Assembly: GCA_949300025.1 (NCBI GenBank) | Contig: CASGCS010000003.1 | Span: forward strand, 25,175 to 89,174 | Origin: an uncultured bacterium | Lineage (GTDB): Bacteria > Bacteroidota > Bacteroidia > Bacteroidales > UBA932 | DNA: 64,000 nucleotides | Reading direction: 5' to 3' | In this document: one piece after another, positions 7,946-16,721 of the stretch | How the letters are laid out: each line of letters starts with the position of its first letter | Position numbering within the stretch: the first letter of the stretch is position 1 | The notes under the pieces: model-generated | What the model saw: the letters and a program-made list of their open reading frames with translations, nothing else | What the model was told of the DNA's origin: nothing | Databases searched by the model: none | Program-made: the position numbers and the translations under genes

Positions 7946-8761
7946 ATGGAAAGGCATGTCGTAATAACCGGAGCGAGCGGAGGAATCGGCAAGGTGGTAC
8001 TAAAGCATCTTCTCGAAAACGGGTATACAGTCTATGCCGCCTGCAGGGACTCTTCCAGACTGAAAGAGTTTTCGGATTATATGCCGGCGTCCCTGCATCC
8101 CATAATACTCGACATGGAGTCCCTTGCCTGCGTCGGAAAATTCTGCTCCGAGGTAATAGAAAAACTGTCGGGATGCCGTATAGACATGCTCATAAACAAT
8201 GCAGGAATGATTGCGCCTGTTGTGGAGAGTACCGCGGACGGCTATGAACGCTCTCTTCAGGTAAACTACATCGCCCCCAAACTTATAACCGAAAGGCTTG
8301 CACCGCATATAGCTCCGGGCGGAAAGGTCATAAACACCCTTTCTTGCACCATCAACAGCGGGAACTTTGTTCAGATAGAGAAACATCCTCCAGGGCAGAG
8401 CATCAGGGAAAGTACAATCTCCAGCCTGAAACATTACAGCGACGCAAAATACATGATGGCGCTTTACACCGTGAATTTTGCGCAGGCCCATAAGGAGATA
8501 ACAGTATGTGCGGCTGACCCTGGAATTGTAAATACCGGAATAATTACAATGCACCGCTGGTATGATCCGCTGGCCGACATATTCTTCAGGCCCTTCATAA
8601 AAAGCCCTGCCCGTGGAGCGCGCCCGATAATCAATGCCATTGAGTTTACAGGCACTGGAGAAAACGGTAAAGTACTGTTTTTCAAAGGAAACAAAATAAC
8701 CGGACTGGGCAGGAAATTTCTGGCCGCAGCAGAAAGGGAAAGAGAGATAACGACAATATAA
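7946..8761 (+). CDS. Second short-chain dehydrogenase/reductase of the steroid cluster
   Basis: A 271-residue SDR with TGASGGIG (8-15), NNAG (84-87), catalytic serine S133 and Y164-xxx-K168 (YSDAK). It is clearly different from the SDR before it and looks more like the retinol-dehydrogenase or protochlorophyllide-reductase-like branch, with a longer loop between the serine and the tyrosine (about 31 residues, versus about 13 in its neighbour). It starts 7 bases after the preceding stop. Two SDRs beside a 5-alpha- and a possible 5-beta-reductase would allow oxidation of a 3-alpha-hydroxyl and re-reduction to 3-beta, the logic of iso-bile-acid formation. Substrate is inferred from context. Confidence 0.75.
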   Translation: MERHVVITGASGGIGKVVLKHLLENGYTVYAACRDSSRLKEFSDYMPASLHPIILDMESLACVGKFCSEVIEKLSGCRIDMLINNAGMIAPVVESTADGYERSLQVNYIAPKLITERLAPHIAPGGKVINTLSCTINSGNFVQIEKHPPGQSIRESTISSLKHYSDAKYMMALYTVNFAQAHKEITVCAADPGIVNTGIITMHRWYDPLADIFFRPFIKSPARGARPIINAIEFTGTGENGKVLFFKGNKITGLGRKFLAAAEREREITTI

Positions 8762-8772
8762 ACCGTAATATC

Positions 8773-9468
8773 ATGAAAAGAATTTTCACTACCGTCGCCG
8801 CACTTGTCATTTCACTGGCGTCATGGGCTCAGGACAGCCTGAAAATCGGCTCTGAAGAGCCGCAAATGGAAGATGTGCTCACACTGCTGGATGCAATGGA
8901 CATCTACATGTACAGATTCAATGCAGAGGAGTTTCTAAAACATAAATACAATGTCTCCTTCTTTGTAGACGAATATAGGGATGGAGTGAAAAAGGAGCGC
9001 ACAAATACCCTTCACATGGGTGCCAATATACAGTCTGTAAAGATCTATCCGCAGGAACAATGGGATGCGGCAAGAAAACAACATGGTCTTGGACCAGACG
9101 AAGATAATTTTGTACGTATAAAGACTATCTCAATTATAGTACGCAAAGATTCAGACACCACCGCCATGGCGACTTTTGCCAGTCCAGATGCAGGAAGAAT
9201 GGGAGTAAGCCTGAAACAATACCCCGCCGGGCCCGACAGCGTCTATTTCTACAGTTCCCGCCCGTTCACCCTGGAAGCAGTGCCAGATACCGGCGCTGTA
9301 GAGATTCCCCTTGTCCTCTACGGCTCGGGATGGTATGATGAAAGGTACAATATTGTACGCTTCTGCGGAGAGAGCCGCATAGATCCGCAACTAAAGGCAG
9401 ATATCCTCAAAAACCTTCCGCATTACTACATTCTTGGTGTAACGTTTACACCTAAAGAGGAGAAATAG
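8773..9468 (+). CDS. Secreted protein of unknown function at the end of the steroid cluster
   Basis: A 231-residue protein with a clear signal peptide (MKRIFTTVAALVISLASWAQ) and no lipobox. The mature region has mixed alpha and beta character, with no motif I can name. It starts 11 bases after the second SDR gene and so very likely belongs to the same transcript. An exported protein in a steroid-reduction operon could bind or present the hydrophobic substrate in the periplasm, but that is speculation. No close family is recognised. Confidence 0.7.
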   Translation: MKRIFTTVAALVISLASWAQDSLKIGSEEPQMEDVLTLLDAMDIYMYRFNAEEFLKHKYNVSFFVDEYRDGVKKERTNTLHMGANIQSVKIYPQEQWDAARKQHGLGPDEDNFVRIKTISIIVRKDSDTTAMATFASPDAGRMGVSLKQYPAGPDSVYFYSSRPFTLEAVPDTGAVEIPLVLYGSGWYDERYNIVRFCGESRIDPQLKADILKNLPHYYILGVTFTPKEEK

Positions 9469-9799
9469 GCAAAAAGTTGCGCTATATTCCCGGCCTGCTT
9501 CTCGAACGATGAAGTATTCTTGACGGCAACATGGTCTGGATTCTCAAAAATCTGAAAGACGGAGGCCTTCAAAGACCGGAGGGATAAATGCCTGTAATGA
9601 CAAATTTCATAAGATAAGGATACGTTCCGCCATACGACTTGCTCCAAAAGTATAAAATTGCTCTGACAAAAGGGTAAATTTTACATTTTTACATATATCT
9701 TGCTGCAGAAAATAAGATATTGCCAAGGTGCTGAATGTATGTTCTGTAAAAGGTAAAAGACAAAAACGGAACCCGGCAAGAATATAATAACTGAATACA
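9469..9799. other. Intergenic stretch, 331 bp, no gene recognised
   Basis: No convincing coding region, RNA gene or terminator with a T-run is seen here. A minus-strand open frame of 73 codons crosses it, and a plus-strand frame reads sensibly for about 30 codons after 9471 before several stops. Either could be the remnant of a decayed gene, but neither is recognisable. The region becomes AT-rich before the lipoprotein gene at 9800. Confidence 0.5.
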
Positions 9800-11161
9800 A
9801 TGACAATGAAAACTTTAAACAAAATTCTGATGATTCTTCTTGCAGCGGCGGCGCTCTCTTGCGAGAAGTCTGGGCCGGAGAATCCGGATCCTGTAACACC
9901 TCCTGTACCGGGGGAAAATACACTGGATGTAGACAAGACCGATATTTCACTGTGCTATCTGGAGCGCGACACAATCAATGTTCCCGGAGTGGAAGCGGAG
10001 AATGTAGAGTGGAACATAGCAGAGGGTGGAGATGAGATAATCACGCTTAAGGGTAACGTAGTTATAGGCCGCAGAAAGGGAGAGGCCACCGTTGTGGCTT
10101 CATATAACGGAGAGTCTGCGGCGATAAAGGTGACGGTTACAACAGAAGAGTATATCCCTGTGGAAAAACTGATATGGGAATTGAACGGCCAGAGAGTGGA
10201 GAGTGTGAATGATGAAAATACAGGGCCGTCGGTTGGAAAACCGTTTGAATATGGATTCAATCAGACAACAGGGGAATGGAAGTGGCCTCTTTGTACATTC
10301 CCTGAAAATGCTCCCCGGATACCGAGAGGAGAGAAATTGGAAGTTAGATTTATAGGCTACGAACCGGAAAATGCTTCGTGCCCTGTTTTGTCAAAAATTG
10401 GCGGAGGAGTGGATACAAGTACCGAAGAAATAGAAGGAGCCGGAAAGGGATATTTGAAAAGTCTGGAAAACTTTACAGTTATGCCTGAGAATTTTTTCAT
10501 GACAGGTTCAGGGGATAATCGTGATGAATTTTCATTTGTATATTATATGTATCAGTTTCCACCGGATTTGCAGCCTACTGCGTATGATATAGAACAGCTT
10601 TCGGCAACATACAGAAGCCTGGAAAGCGAAGTGGAATATTGCAATGCAAACAAGCTACTTTGTTTTGAGTATTCAGAGCCGAATATATACGATATTACAG
10701 GCGAAAAGAGTCTGGAGATTTTAGGTACAAACCAGATATTCAGTGCTGGAATATACCTTAAGAGCGGTCAGTCAAAAAGAATAGAAGATGAACTTACAAT
10801 CAAACCATTTGTTCCACGAGGGCTTGAACATACATATAGTTATGGAATAAACGACAGCAATCTAAGTCGTGGAAAGTTACAATTATCGGAAGAGGGAATA
10901 CTTTCGTTGGACGCAGGTTTTTCATTGGATGATATATATGAAGGGATAGAATCGGGAGAATACGGTACGGCAGACTATGGGTGTGGTTTAATGGAAGAAT
11001 TAAAAACCAAGGATACACTTAATATAGGAATCATAGGGTTTCTTCTGCTCCCGCCTGATGGTCCTGACTACCCTATAGTAAAAGAAAAATATGGCGCAGA
11101 TTACGCAGCCCTCATGGCCCGGAAGGGTAATGGAGTGTTTGTTTATTGGGTAAAGGAATAG
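9800..11161 (+). CDS. Surface lipoprotein with N-terminal Ig-like (Big_2) domain
   Basis: A 453-residue protein whose signal sequence ends in a lipobox (AAAALSCEKSGPENP, lipidated cysteine near residue 21). A proline-rich linker leads to a bacterial Ig-like fold of about 85 residues (LDVDKTDISLCYL to SAAIKVTVT). The remaining 300 residues are not recognised and contain many Asn, Glu and Tyr. Such SPE/NPD-linker lipoproteins are exported to the outer surface in Bacteroidota. An alternative ATG lies 6 bases downstream (9806). The codon mix is more AT-rich in the second half than in the neighbouring core genes. It stands alone between the steroid cluster and a toxin-antitoxin pair. Confidence 0.75.
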   Translation: MTMKTLNKILMILLAAAALSCEKSGPENPDPVTPPVPGENTLDVDKTDISLCYLERDTINVPGVEAENVEWNIAEGGDEIITLKGNVVIGRRKGEATVVASYNGESAAIKVTVTTEEYIPVEKLIWELNGQRVESVNDENTGPSVGKPFEYGFNQTTGEWKWPLCTFPENAPRIPRGEKLEVRFIGYEPENASCPVLSKIGGGVDTSTEEIEGAGKGYLKSLENFTVMPENFFMTGSGDNRDEFSFVYYMYQFPPDLQPTAYDIEQLSATYRSLESEVEYCNANKLLCFEYSEPNIYDITGEKSLEILGTNQIFSAGIYLKSGQSKRIEDELTIKPFVPRGLEHTYSYGINDSNLSRGKLQLSEEGILSLDAGFSLDDIYEGIESGEYGTADYGCGLMEELKTKDTLNIGIIGFLLLPPDGPDYPIVKEKYGADYAALMARKGNGVFVYWVKE

Positions 11162-11172
11162 ATTTAATTATG

Positions 11173-11180
11173 TATCTTTG
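11173..11180 (+). promoter_or_regulatory. -7 box TATCTTTG of the toxin-antitoxin pair
   Basis: A perfect TAnnTTTG box lies 21 bases upstream of the antitoxin ATG at 11202, just after the stop codon of the lipoprotein gene. It supports a separate two-gene transcript. Confidence 0.65.
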
Positions 11181-11201
11181 TGGAACAAAACGAAGAAGAA
11201 T

Positions 11202-11342
11202 ATGGAAGAGAAGAAGAGAGAGATTGAAAAGGAAGAGGTCAAAGAATCTAAGAAATCGAAAAAAAAAGTAAACAAGACCTGGGAGGCATTCGGCAAATCG
11301 AAGGGGTGTTTTATTATTAATGACCCTAAATTTATGCTGTAA
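11202..11342 (+). CDS. Small antitoxin (VapB-like), 46 residues
   Basis: This short frame was found by reading upstream of the PIN-domain gene. It encodes a very lysine- and glutamate-rich N-terminus (MEEKKREIEKEEVKE) followed by KTWEAFGKSKGCFIINDPKF. Its stop codon is 2 bases before the ATG of the PIN toxin, and a good promoter box sits 21 bases before its start. The charged N-terminal half and the short tail that could thread into a PIN active site are typical of C-terminal toxin-neutralising peptides. No DNA-binding fold is obvious. The assignment rests on position and composition. Confidence 0.65.
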   Translation: MEEKKREIEKEEVKESKKSKKKVNKTWEAFGKSKGCFIINDPKFML

Positions 11343-11344
11343 AT

Positions 11345-11767
11345 ATGAGATATTTAATCGATACAAATATTTTTATTTACGCATCTACTGATAGAGAATC
11401 ATTAAGCAATGATGTAAAAGCAATCATGGAGGCTCCAGAAACGGTCCTTTACATCAGTATAGAATCTGTACGCGAACTTATAATCGGTTATCGCAATAAA
11501 GGTTTGTGTTCTAACAAATGGAAAACGGCGGAAGAAATGGTTAATGCCATAGAAGAGGAATTTTATGTAAAAATACTTCCGTTAAAGGAAGAACATATGA
11601 AAACATATGCAAATATGATAATTAACGATATCCAAGGACATAAAGATCCCTCAGACCATGTGATCATAGCTCATGCTATAACCGAACGGTTGCCTTTGAT
11701 TTCAAGCGACAAACGCTTTGAGTTTTATCGGACGCAAGGATTGGATTTTATATTTAATGAGAAATAA
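11345..11767 (+). CDS. PIN-domain ribonuclease toxin (VapC-like)
   Basis: A 140-residue PIN-domain protein. The four acidic metal-binding positions are visible: D6 in LIDTN, E44 in SVRELI, D101 and/or D104 in GHKDPSDHVIIAHA, and D122 in ISSDKRF. VapC-type toxins are magnesium-dependent endoribonucleases, often cutting tRNA or rRNA, and are held inactive by a partner encoded just upstream. Here the partner is the 46-residue frame ending 2 bases before. The RNA target cannot be predicted. A hairpin at 11792-11815 follows the gene. Confidence 0.88.
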   Translation: MRYLIDTNIFIYASTDRESLSNDVKAIMEAPETVLYISIESVRELIIGYRNKGLCSNKWKTAEEMVNAIEEEFYVKILPLKEEHMKTYANMIINDIQGHKDPSDHVIIAHAITERLPLISSDKRFEFYRTQGLDFIFNEK

Positions 11768-11791
11768 TCATTCAAATAGAATAAAACAAAT

Positions 11792-11820
11792 AATGGCGAC
11801 CGTGTGGCCGCCATTCCCGT
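11792..11820. terminator. Hairpin between convergent toxin and fimbrial genes
   Basis: AATGGCG (11792-11798) pairs with CGCCATT (11809-11815), followed by CCCGTTTTGTT on the plus strand. It lies between the stop of the PIN toxin and the end of the minus-strand fimbrial operon and could serve both directions. The T-tract is interrupted, so strength is uncertain. Confidence 0.5.
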
Positions 11821-11833
11821 TTTGTTAATCCTC

Positions 11834-14800
11834 TCAGTCGAGTATTCTGAATGCCCTGTAATAGACGTTTTCCCAAGGAAATACATTGGATGTGGAGTAA
11901 TACGGCTCCGTTCCGAAATTTGCCACGAACACCGTATAGACATACATCTGTATACCGCTTACAGCAGTATGGTAATAGCGCCCGGCTTCGCTGTTGGAGG
12001 CCGGCTGCATGGCTATCCCCTCATACAGATTCAGCTCATGTCCCATGCAGTTGAACTGCTGCCGCTGTCCGCTCTCAACGGAAAGCAGGTAGTCTCCCGG
12101 GGAATATTGTATTCCTGTCACATCATACGGCATTCCCGTAAATGACGCTGTATACTGCCTGTTGTTGTACCTGTACGGTATGGTCGTGGTGACTTCCTTG
12201 CCTAACAACGTTCTTAAACTCGGATTACCTGCAATAAACGGTGATTCCGGAGATGTATACCAGCGGCCGTAAACATAGCAGAGGAAATCCCAGACACCTG
12301 GCTGCGCATAATCCTCGCTGGGCTGGAAACTCTGTGCCATGCCTACCATATACAATGCCTCATAGAGGGTGACTGTAGTGGTGAGGACAACAGAAATTCC
12401 GTCATCTCCAAGGCCTGCAAGGCGCAGGGTGAAGGCACCGTTGCTTGACGAAGAATATGCGCTTATATTTCCTCCGCCATCCATGAAGTTGAAATCGCAG
12501 TCCAGATCTGGAGCGTTGCCTCCCCAGTCATAGCCAATTGTAGGTGTATTGGGGTCATTTTCTGAAAACTGCTCCCTTGCCTTTGCAGGGGCCCGCAATC
12601 CCAAATCTACAGACTGCCACATGCCGTATTTCAGATTCACCGGCAGCTTTATATCCTGATTGATGCTTACCTTGTCAATATTGAAATTCACGATAGCAGA
12701 GGCATCGCTCCTGCCGTTTACCGCAAGGGTGAGAGAGAACTGCTGCGTATTGCCGGGCAGTGAAGCATCATTCATGGAGACCCGTATCTTGGTCCTGTTG
12801 GGATACGGAAACGATACATACTGTGAAGCGTTTCCGTTCAGTGTTACGGTTGCGCCCAGCGACGAGGCATGTTCGGGATATATGTCATACCCTATCCGGT
12901 AATCATAATGGTTGAACAGGGTAAAGGAGGTCTCTTTCGGCACTATCCGCAGCTGCTGTATATCCAAATCGTACGTGGCGGATACAGACCCAATCGATGC
13001 GGTCATGCGGCATGAGCCTGGAGTTACGGCCTTGACGGTAATACCAGCCGGAGTCGAAGAGACTATCTGCGCATTTGAATTGCTCAGTCTTATCTTTACA
13101 TCTGCATCGGAGGGGACCAGCACAGAATAGGGTATGGTAACCGTCTCGCCATTGTACATGACTCTTCCGGAAGAAGGAAAGCCGATTTGCGGATTCACCA
13201 CCGTTACGGTACAGTAAAGGTTTATGCCATGGGCAGACACCTTTATCCTAGCCTCTCCGCCGGCCACGGCAGTAACCTTGCCGCTCTGGTCTACGGTCGC
13301 TATGCCGGGCGACTGTGACTCGAAAACAGGCGACACCGGAGGTTTTACCTTATAACCTATCGTAAAGCTCTCACCTACGTAAAGTGTCTTTGATGTAGGG
13401 TCTATTGAGAAATCCTTTGCCTGAACGGTTACCGTGCATGTGGCTTTCTTGGAACTGTCATCCTTTGACGCTGCCGTTATAACTGCTTCACCAGGAGCCA
13501 CGGCGGTTACCTTGCCGCTCTGGTCTACGGTTGCCACCTTCTCATTGGAACTGCTCCAGAGCACATCCGGCACCGTGGCATCGGCCGGCTCTATCGTTGC
13601 CTTCAACTCTCCCGTTTCACCTGTAAAGAGAGAAAGTGCCTTGGGTTCTACAGCAATACCTGCAACATAAATCTTGCTGTCTACCGTTATCGCGCACTCA
13701 GCCGAGATATTCGTTCCGTCTGTGGAGGTAGCGGTAATGGTACAGGTCCCGTCTCCTACAGCTGTCACTTTGCCGCTCTGGTCTACCGTTGCCACCTTCT
13801 CATCTGAACTGCTCCATTGCAGTGTCTTGTTGGCCGCGGTAAGTGGCTGCACCGTTGCGGAGAGTTGGAGCACAGCCCCCAGTTCGGTGAACTTGTGCGA
13901 TTCGGGCGAGAGTTCCACAGAAGTGACAAGATCCACTATCTCGCTGTTGTCCACTCTCCAGGTGTTCTCTTCCACTGCACCGTCGCCATTAAAGCAGAGT
14001 AGAACGGTATACTGCCTGTTTCTCTCTACACTGTAATCCGCCACCATATCCTTGCCAAGATAAAACCTGTATGTAATGTCACCGGTTTTACGCGAAGAGG
14101 TATAATGCCCCTTTATCTCCACATAACTGCAAATCTCCGAATACGGGCTCTCATCAGGCCACCATTTCTTTGTCTGGTCAAGATTGCCTTCCTGCAGAAG
14201 CCCCTGCATGTTTTCATATTGATAAAAGACTATTCCCTGCTGAATTGCCTCAACAGAGGGATTCTCCACAATAGTAGAAGAAGAGACATCGTCATGCTCA
14301 GCAACCTTGCTCTGCGCAAATGGTTTGACAGAAAGGGGCAGATTCTTGAGCGAAACCTCATCAATTACAATTTCCACATCGGGATTCAAACCGGAAAAAT
14401 CGCACTTCAGTATGATTTTAGCCACACAACGGGTCAGATTGACTGTAACCTCGGCCCTGCCGGAGAGCCTTACGGCATCAAGGGAACCCGACATCAGCAC
14501 ACTGCCTTCTGCAGAAACCATCTCCTGATAATCTGCTATTGAACAGTTTAATGCCAGAAGTTCTTCCACGCGCCTGACATATATCCTCTCATGCGCATTG
14601 GCAAGCGCATAAAGCGTATAATTCATATTTTCATATACACTCGTCTCCACTTCCGAACTGCCTTCCGAGTATGAATAGTAGACCAGGTCGCCCAGCTCAT
14701 TGAACAGATAAAGATTTACATCTTCCACCAGAGTTTCGTTTACTTCGGCCGCCTTCGTAGATTCCGGCAGCAGAGCATAGCTCACCGAAAACGATACTGA

Positions 14801-14908
14801 ATCACGCTTGCCATAAAACAGTTCACCTCTGTCTCCTGCCTCATGAACAGAACAGGAGACAATGCACAGAAGCAAAGAAAACAATATTGTAATATTCCTC
14901 ATAACCAT
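11834..14908 (-). CDS. Large fimbria-associated adhesin lipoprotein with Big_2 repeats (probable tip)
   Basis: A 1024-residue lipoprotein (lipobox LLLCIVSCS, cysteine 19). Residues of about 25-320 look like a fimbrillin/FimB-type fold, with the TKA motif near residue 50 seen in many such proteins. From about 330 to 650 there are four Ig-like Big_2 modules; three contain the phrase VATVDQSGKVTAV and are near-identical even in DNA (around 13270, 13510 and 13770). The last 370 residues (Trp-, Tyr- and Gly-rich) look like a C-terminal ligand-binding or DUF4906-type region. It is the last gene of the operon, as tip adhesins often are. The ATG at 14902 is an equally possible start. Confidence 0.75.
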   Translation of the reverse strand: MVMRNITILFSLLLCIVSCSVHEAGDRGELFYGKRDSVSFSVSYALLPESTKAAEVNETLVEDVNLYLFNELGDLVYYSYSEGSSEVETSVYENMNYTLYALANAHERIYVRRVEELLALNCSIADYQEMVSAEGSVLMSGSLDAVRLSGRAEVTVNLTRCVAKIILKCDFSGLNPDVEIVIDEVSLKNLPLSVKPFAQSKVAEHDDVSSSTIVENPSVEAIQQGIVFYQYENMQGLLQEGNLDQTKKWWPDESPYSEICSYVEIKGHYTSSRKTGDITYRFYLGKDMVADYSVERNRQYTVLLCFNGDGAVEENTWRVDNSEIVDLVTSVELSPESHKFTELGAVLQLSATVQPLTAANKTLQWSSSDEKVATVDQSGKVTAVGDGTCTITATSTDGTNISAECAITVDSKIYVAGIAVEPKALSLFTGETGELKATIEPADATVPDVLWSSSNEKVATVDQSGKVTAVAPGEAVITAASKDDSSKKATCTVTVQAKDFSIDPTSKTLYVGESFTIGYKVKPPVSPVFESQSPGIATVDQSGKVTAVAGGEARIKVSAHGINLYCTVTVVNPQIGFPSSGRVMYNGETVTIPYSVLVPSDADVKIRLSNSNAQIVSSTPAGITVKAVTPGSCRMTASIGSVSATYDLDIQQLRIVPKETSFTLFNHYDYRIGYDIYPEHASSLGATVTLNGNASQYVSFPYPNRTKIRVSMNDASLPGNTQQFSLTLAVNGRSDASAIVNFNIDKVSINQDIKLPVNLKYGMWQSVDLGLRAPAKAREQFSENDPNTPTIGYDWGGNAPDLDCDFNFMDGGGNISAYSSSSNGAFTLRLAGLGDDGISVVLTTTVTLYEALYMVGMAQSFQPSEDYAQPGVWDFLCYVYGRWYTSPESPFIAGNPSLRTLLGKEVTTTIPYRYNNRQYTASFTGMPYDVTGIQYSPGDYLLSVESGQRQQFNCMGHELNLYEGIAMQPASNSEAGRYYHTAVSGIQMYVYTVFVANFGTEPYYSTSNVFPWENVYYRAFRILD

Positions 14909-14913
14909 ATCTG

Positions 14914-15678
14914 TTAAACAGTTACTTCAATCTTTCCTTTTATATTCCACGGCTCGACAGTGATATTGAAATATGAAAACGAAAAATCAGCCTCTATGAC
15001 CACATCTTCAAGATTTCTGGCGTTCATGTCGTAATCCAGCGAACGCAGCCACTCTCCCAAACTGTAGACATGTTCGTGCCTCAGCCCGTCGGGAGAAAAG
15101 GAGGTTATTGTCAGTTTCATTGCCGAAATATCTTTCTGCCTTATTATACGATGTCTGAAAAGCAGTTTTCCATCCGTACCCTTTCCGGCAACACCCTCAA
15201 TTATGTTTTCATTCTCAACATAGTCTCCATTTGCCATACGTCCTTTTGTAGTGCATGCAATACTCGAAGAGAGCGCTCCTCCTTCCGCATATCCGTCCAA
15301 AAGAAGAAATATGTCTGCGTGCTCTCTGCAAACCTTGATTTCCGCCGTGGCCGTTTCACCGGTTGCATCTATATCTGTCCTGCAATAATACAGAGAATCG
15401 GTATCCTGATTCCCCCATACATGGCATGCAACCACCTCTCTCTCCATTTTTACATTATACAGATTCCGGTAATTCTCCTTCATTACCGTGTCTCTCTCCA
15501 ACAAAGCGCCGTCCTGCCCGAAAAACCAGATTGTCAGATAATCTATCGAAGGGTCGGTGCTGCTCAGATCCAGAGTCACGATGGAAGGACAACCGTCTCT
15601 CTTCTCCTTTATGGTATCGCATGAAAAGAGAATCAACAAAGACAAAATGGCCGCCGCCGACAATAATAACCTGTCCAT
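14914..15678 (-). CDS. FimB/Mfa2-type fimbrial anchor lipoprotein
   Basis: A 254-residue lipoprotein: signal sequence followed by LILFSCDTIKEKRDGCPS, giving a lipidated cysteine at 20. The short interval to a second cysteine and the beta-sandwich-rich body (YLTIWFFGQDGALLERDT, a central VCREHADIFLLLDGYAEGG) fit the FimB/Mfa2 anchor family of type V pili. Anchors hold the pilus base in the outer membrane and set its length. The gene starts 9 bases after the fimbrillin stop and ends 5 bases before the ATG of the large adhesin. Confidence 0.75.
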   Translation of the reverse strand: MDRLLLSAAAILSLLILFSCDTIKEKRDGCPSIVTLDLSSTDPSIDYLTIWFFGQDGALLERDTVMKENYRNLYNVKMEREVVACHVWGNQDTDSLYYCRTDIDATGETATAEIKVCREHADIFLLLDGYAEGGALSSSIACTTKGRMANGDYVENENIIEGVAGKGTDGKLLFRHRIIRQKDISAMKLTITSFSPDGLRHEHVYSLGEWLRSLDYDMNARNLEDVVIEADFSFSYFNITVEPWNIKGKIEVTV

Positions 15679-15687
15679 TTCTCAATT

Positions 15688-16710
15688 TTAAAATTCCACA
15701 TCTACCTGAGGTTGCAGTTCCCAGTCCAGCACATTGAGGGTAACATCCAGCGTCCCCTTTTCCAAAGGCTGTTCAGGATCAAGGGTCCCGGGACGCATTA
15801 TGTTCACACTCAAAGAATAGGCGCTGTTTCTTTCAATATTCTCTATGGGAATCGGATAATAATATGTATTGCCGTTCAAGTCTGCCTGTATGACAAGTTT
15901 CGTAAAACGGGCCTCATCTGTTTCATTCTCTGTTTCATTGGGATAACAATAAAAATAGTGCGGTGTTTCATAAGCGCTTGCTCCAATCTCCTGCATTATC
16001 TGCTCGTAAAGCATCCCTGACATGGCACAGTTGTTTATATCCCCGGCCACCGCCATTTTACTGTTAAGTATCACTGCATTCTCCGGAAGAGTCCCGTCTG
16101 CATAAAACCGTTCAGATACCACATTGGTAAGATATACCTTTACATTTTCCAGCCGGATGCCCTGGTATGGAGTTCCGGAAAATGAAGTCTTTACAGAGGA
16201 GAGTTCAACACGGGCTACAAGCCTGGATACGGCAAACGTAACCGAGGTTGAACTCTGCAGCATAGCCTCCACACTGCCTGTCATTGTAAAATCCTTCAGA
16301 TTTTCAGACTGCAGCCTTGCACAAGTCTCTTTGAACTGCGACAGGCTCTGCACTCCGTCCCAGTTTTCTCTATGCGAATTTGCCACAGCATAAATATGCT
16401 TCAGGCCAGTGGTCGTATTTACAGACAGATTCGAAAGCGAAGTCAGTTCCTCCGCCTCAAACTTCTTATATGTATCCAACACTCCCGCGTCGTTGCCCTC
16501 GGCCCTGAATATAAAGATTTCAAGCGTCTTGACAATATTGTCATCGCTTTGTACGCCATGGCCCGCGCCAGACGCCCTTGTCTGGGGAAGTATCGAAAGA
16601 TGAAGCACGCTTTCGCTTCCGGTGTCGCTTACATTTTCTGTTTTCGAACATGAGACAAATCCCCAGACAGAGGGGAGTAATGCAAATGCAATCAAGATTG
16701 ATTTTTTCAT
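15688..16710 (-). CDS. Major fimbrillin (FimA/Mfa1-like type V pilin)
   Basis: A 340-residue lipoprotein precursor (lipobox GFVSCSKTE, cysteine 21). R45 in PQTRASG is a plausible trypsin-like maturation site, as in Porphyromonas pilins where arginine cleavage frees the N-terminal strand. The body contains the fimbrillin pattern KHIYAVANSH, TMTGSVEAML, AVSRLVARVELSS and a last strand DVTLNVLDWELQP, which would act as donor strand to the next subunit. It is the third gene of the operon and the likely structural stalk. No gingipain gene is present in the window, so the processing protease must be elsewhere. Confidence 0.82.
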   Translation of the reverse strand: MKKSILIAFALLPSVWGFVSCSKTENVSDTGSESVLHLSILPQTRASGAGHGVQSDDNIVKTLEIFIFRAEGNDAGVLDTYKKFEAEELTSLSNLSVNTTTGLKHIYAVANSHRENWDGVQSLSQFKETCARLQSENLKDFTMTGSVEAMLQSSTSVTFAVSRLVARVELSSVKTSFSGTPYQGIRLENVKVYLTNVVSERFYADGTLPENAVILNSKMAVAGDINNCAMSGMLYEQIMQEIGASAYETPHYFYCYPNETENETDEARFTKLVIQADLNGNTYYYPIPIENIERNSAYSLSVNIMRPGTLDPEQPLEKGTLDVTLNVLDWELQPQVDVEF

Positions 16711-16721
16711 AACTAAAGATT

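Noticed and set aside
9426..9647. A 73-codon minus-strand frame after the steroid cluster
   Set aside because: It overlaps the end of the secreted-protein gene, has no promoter and no recognisable sequence; it is treated as non-coding.
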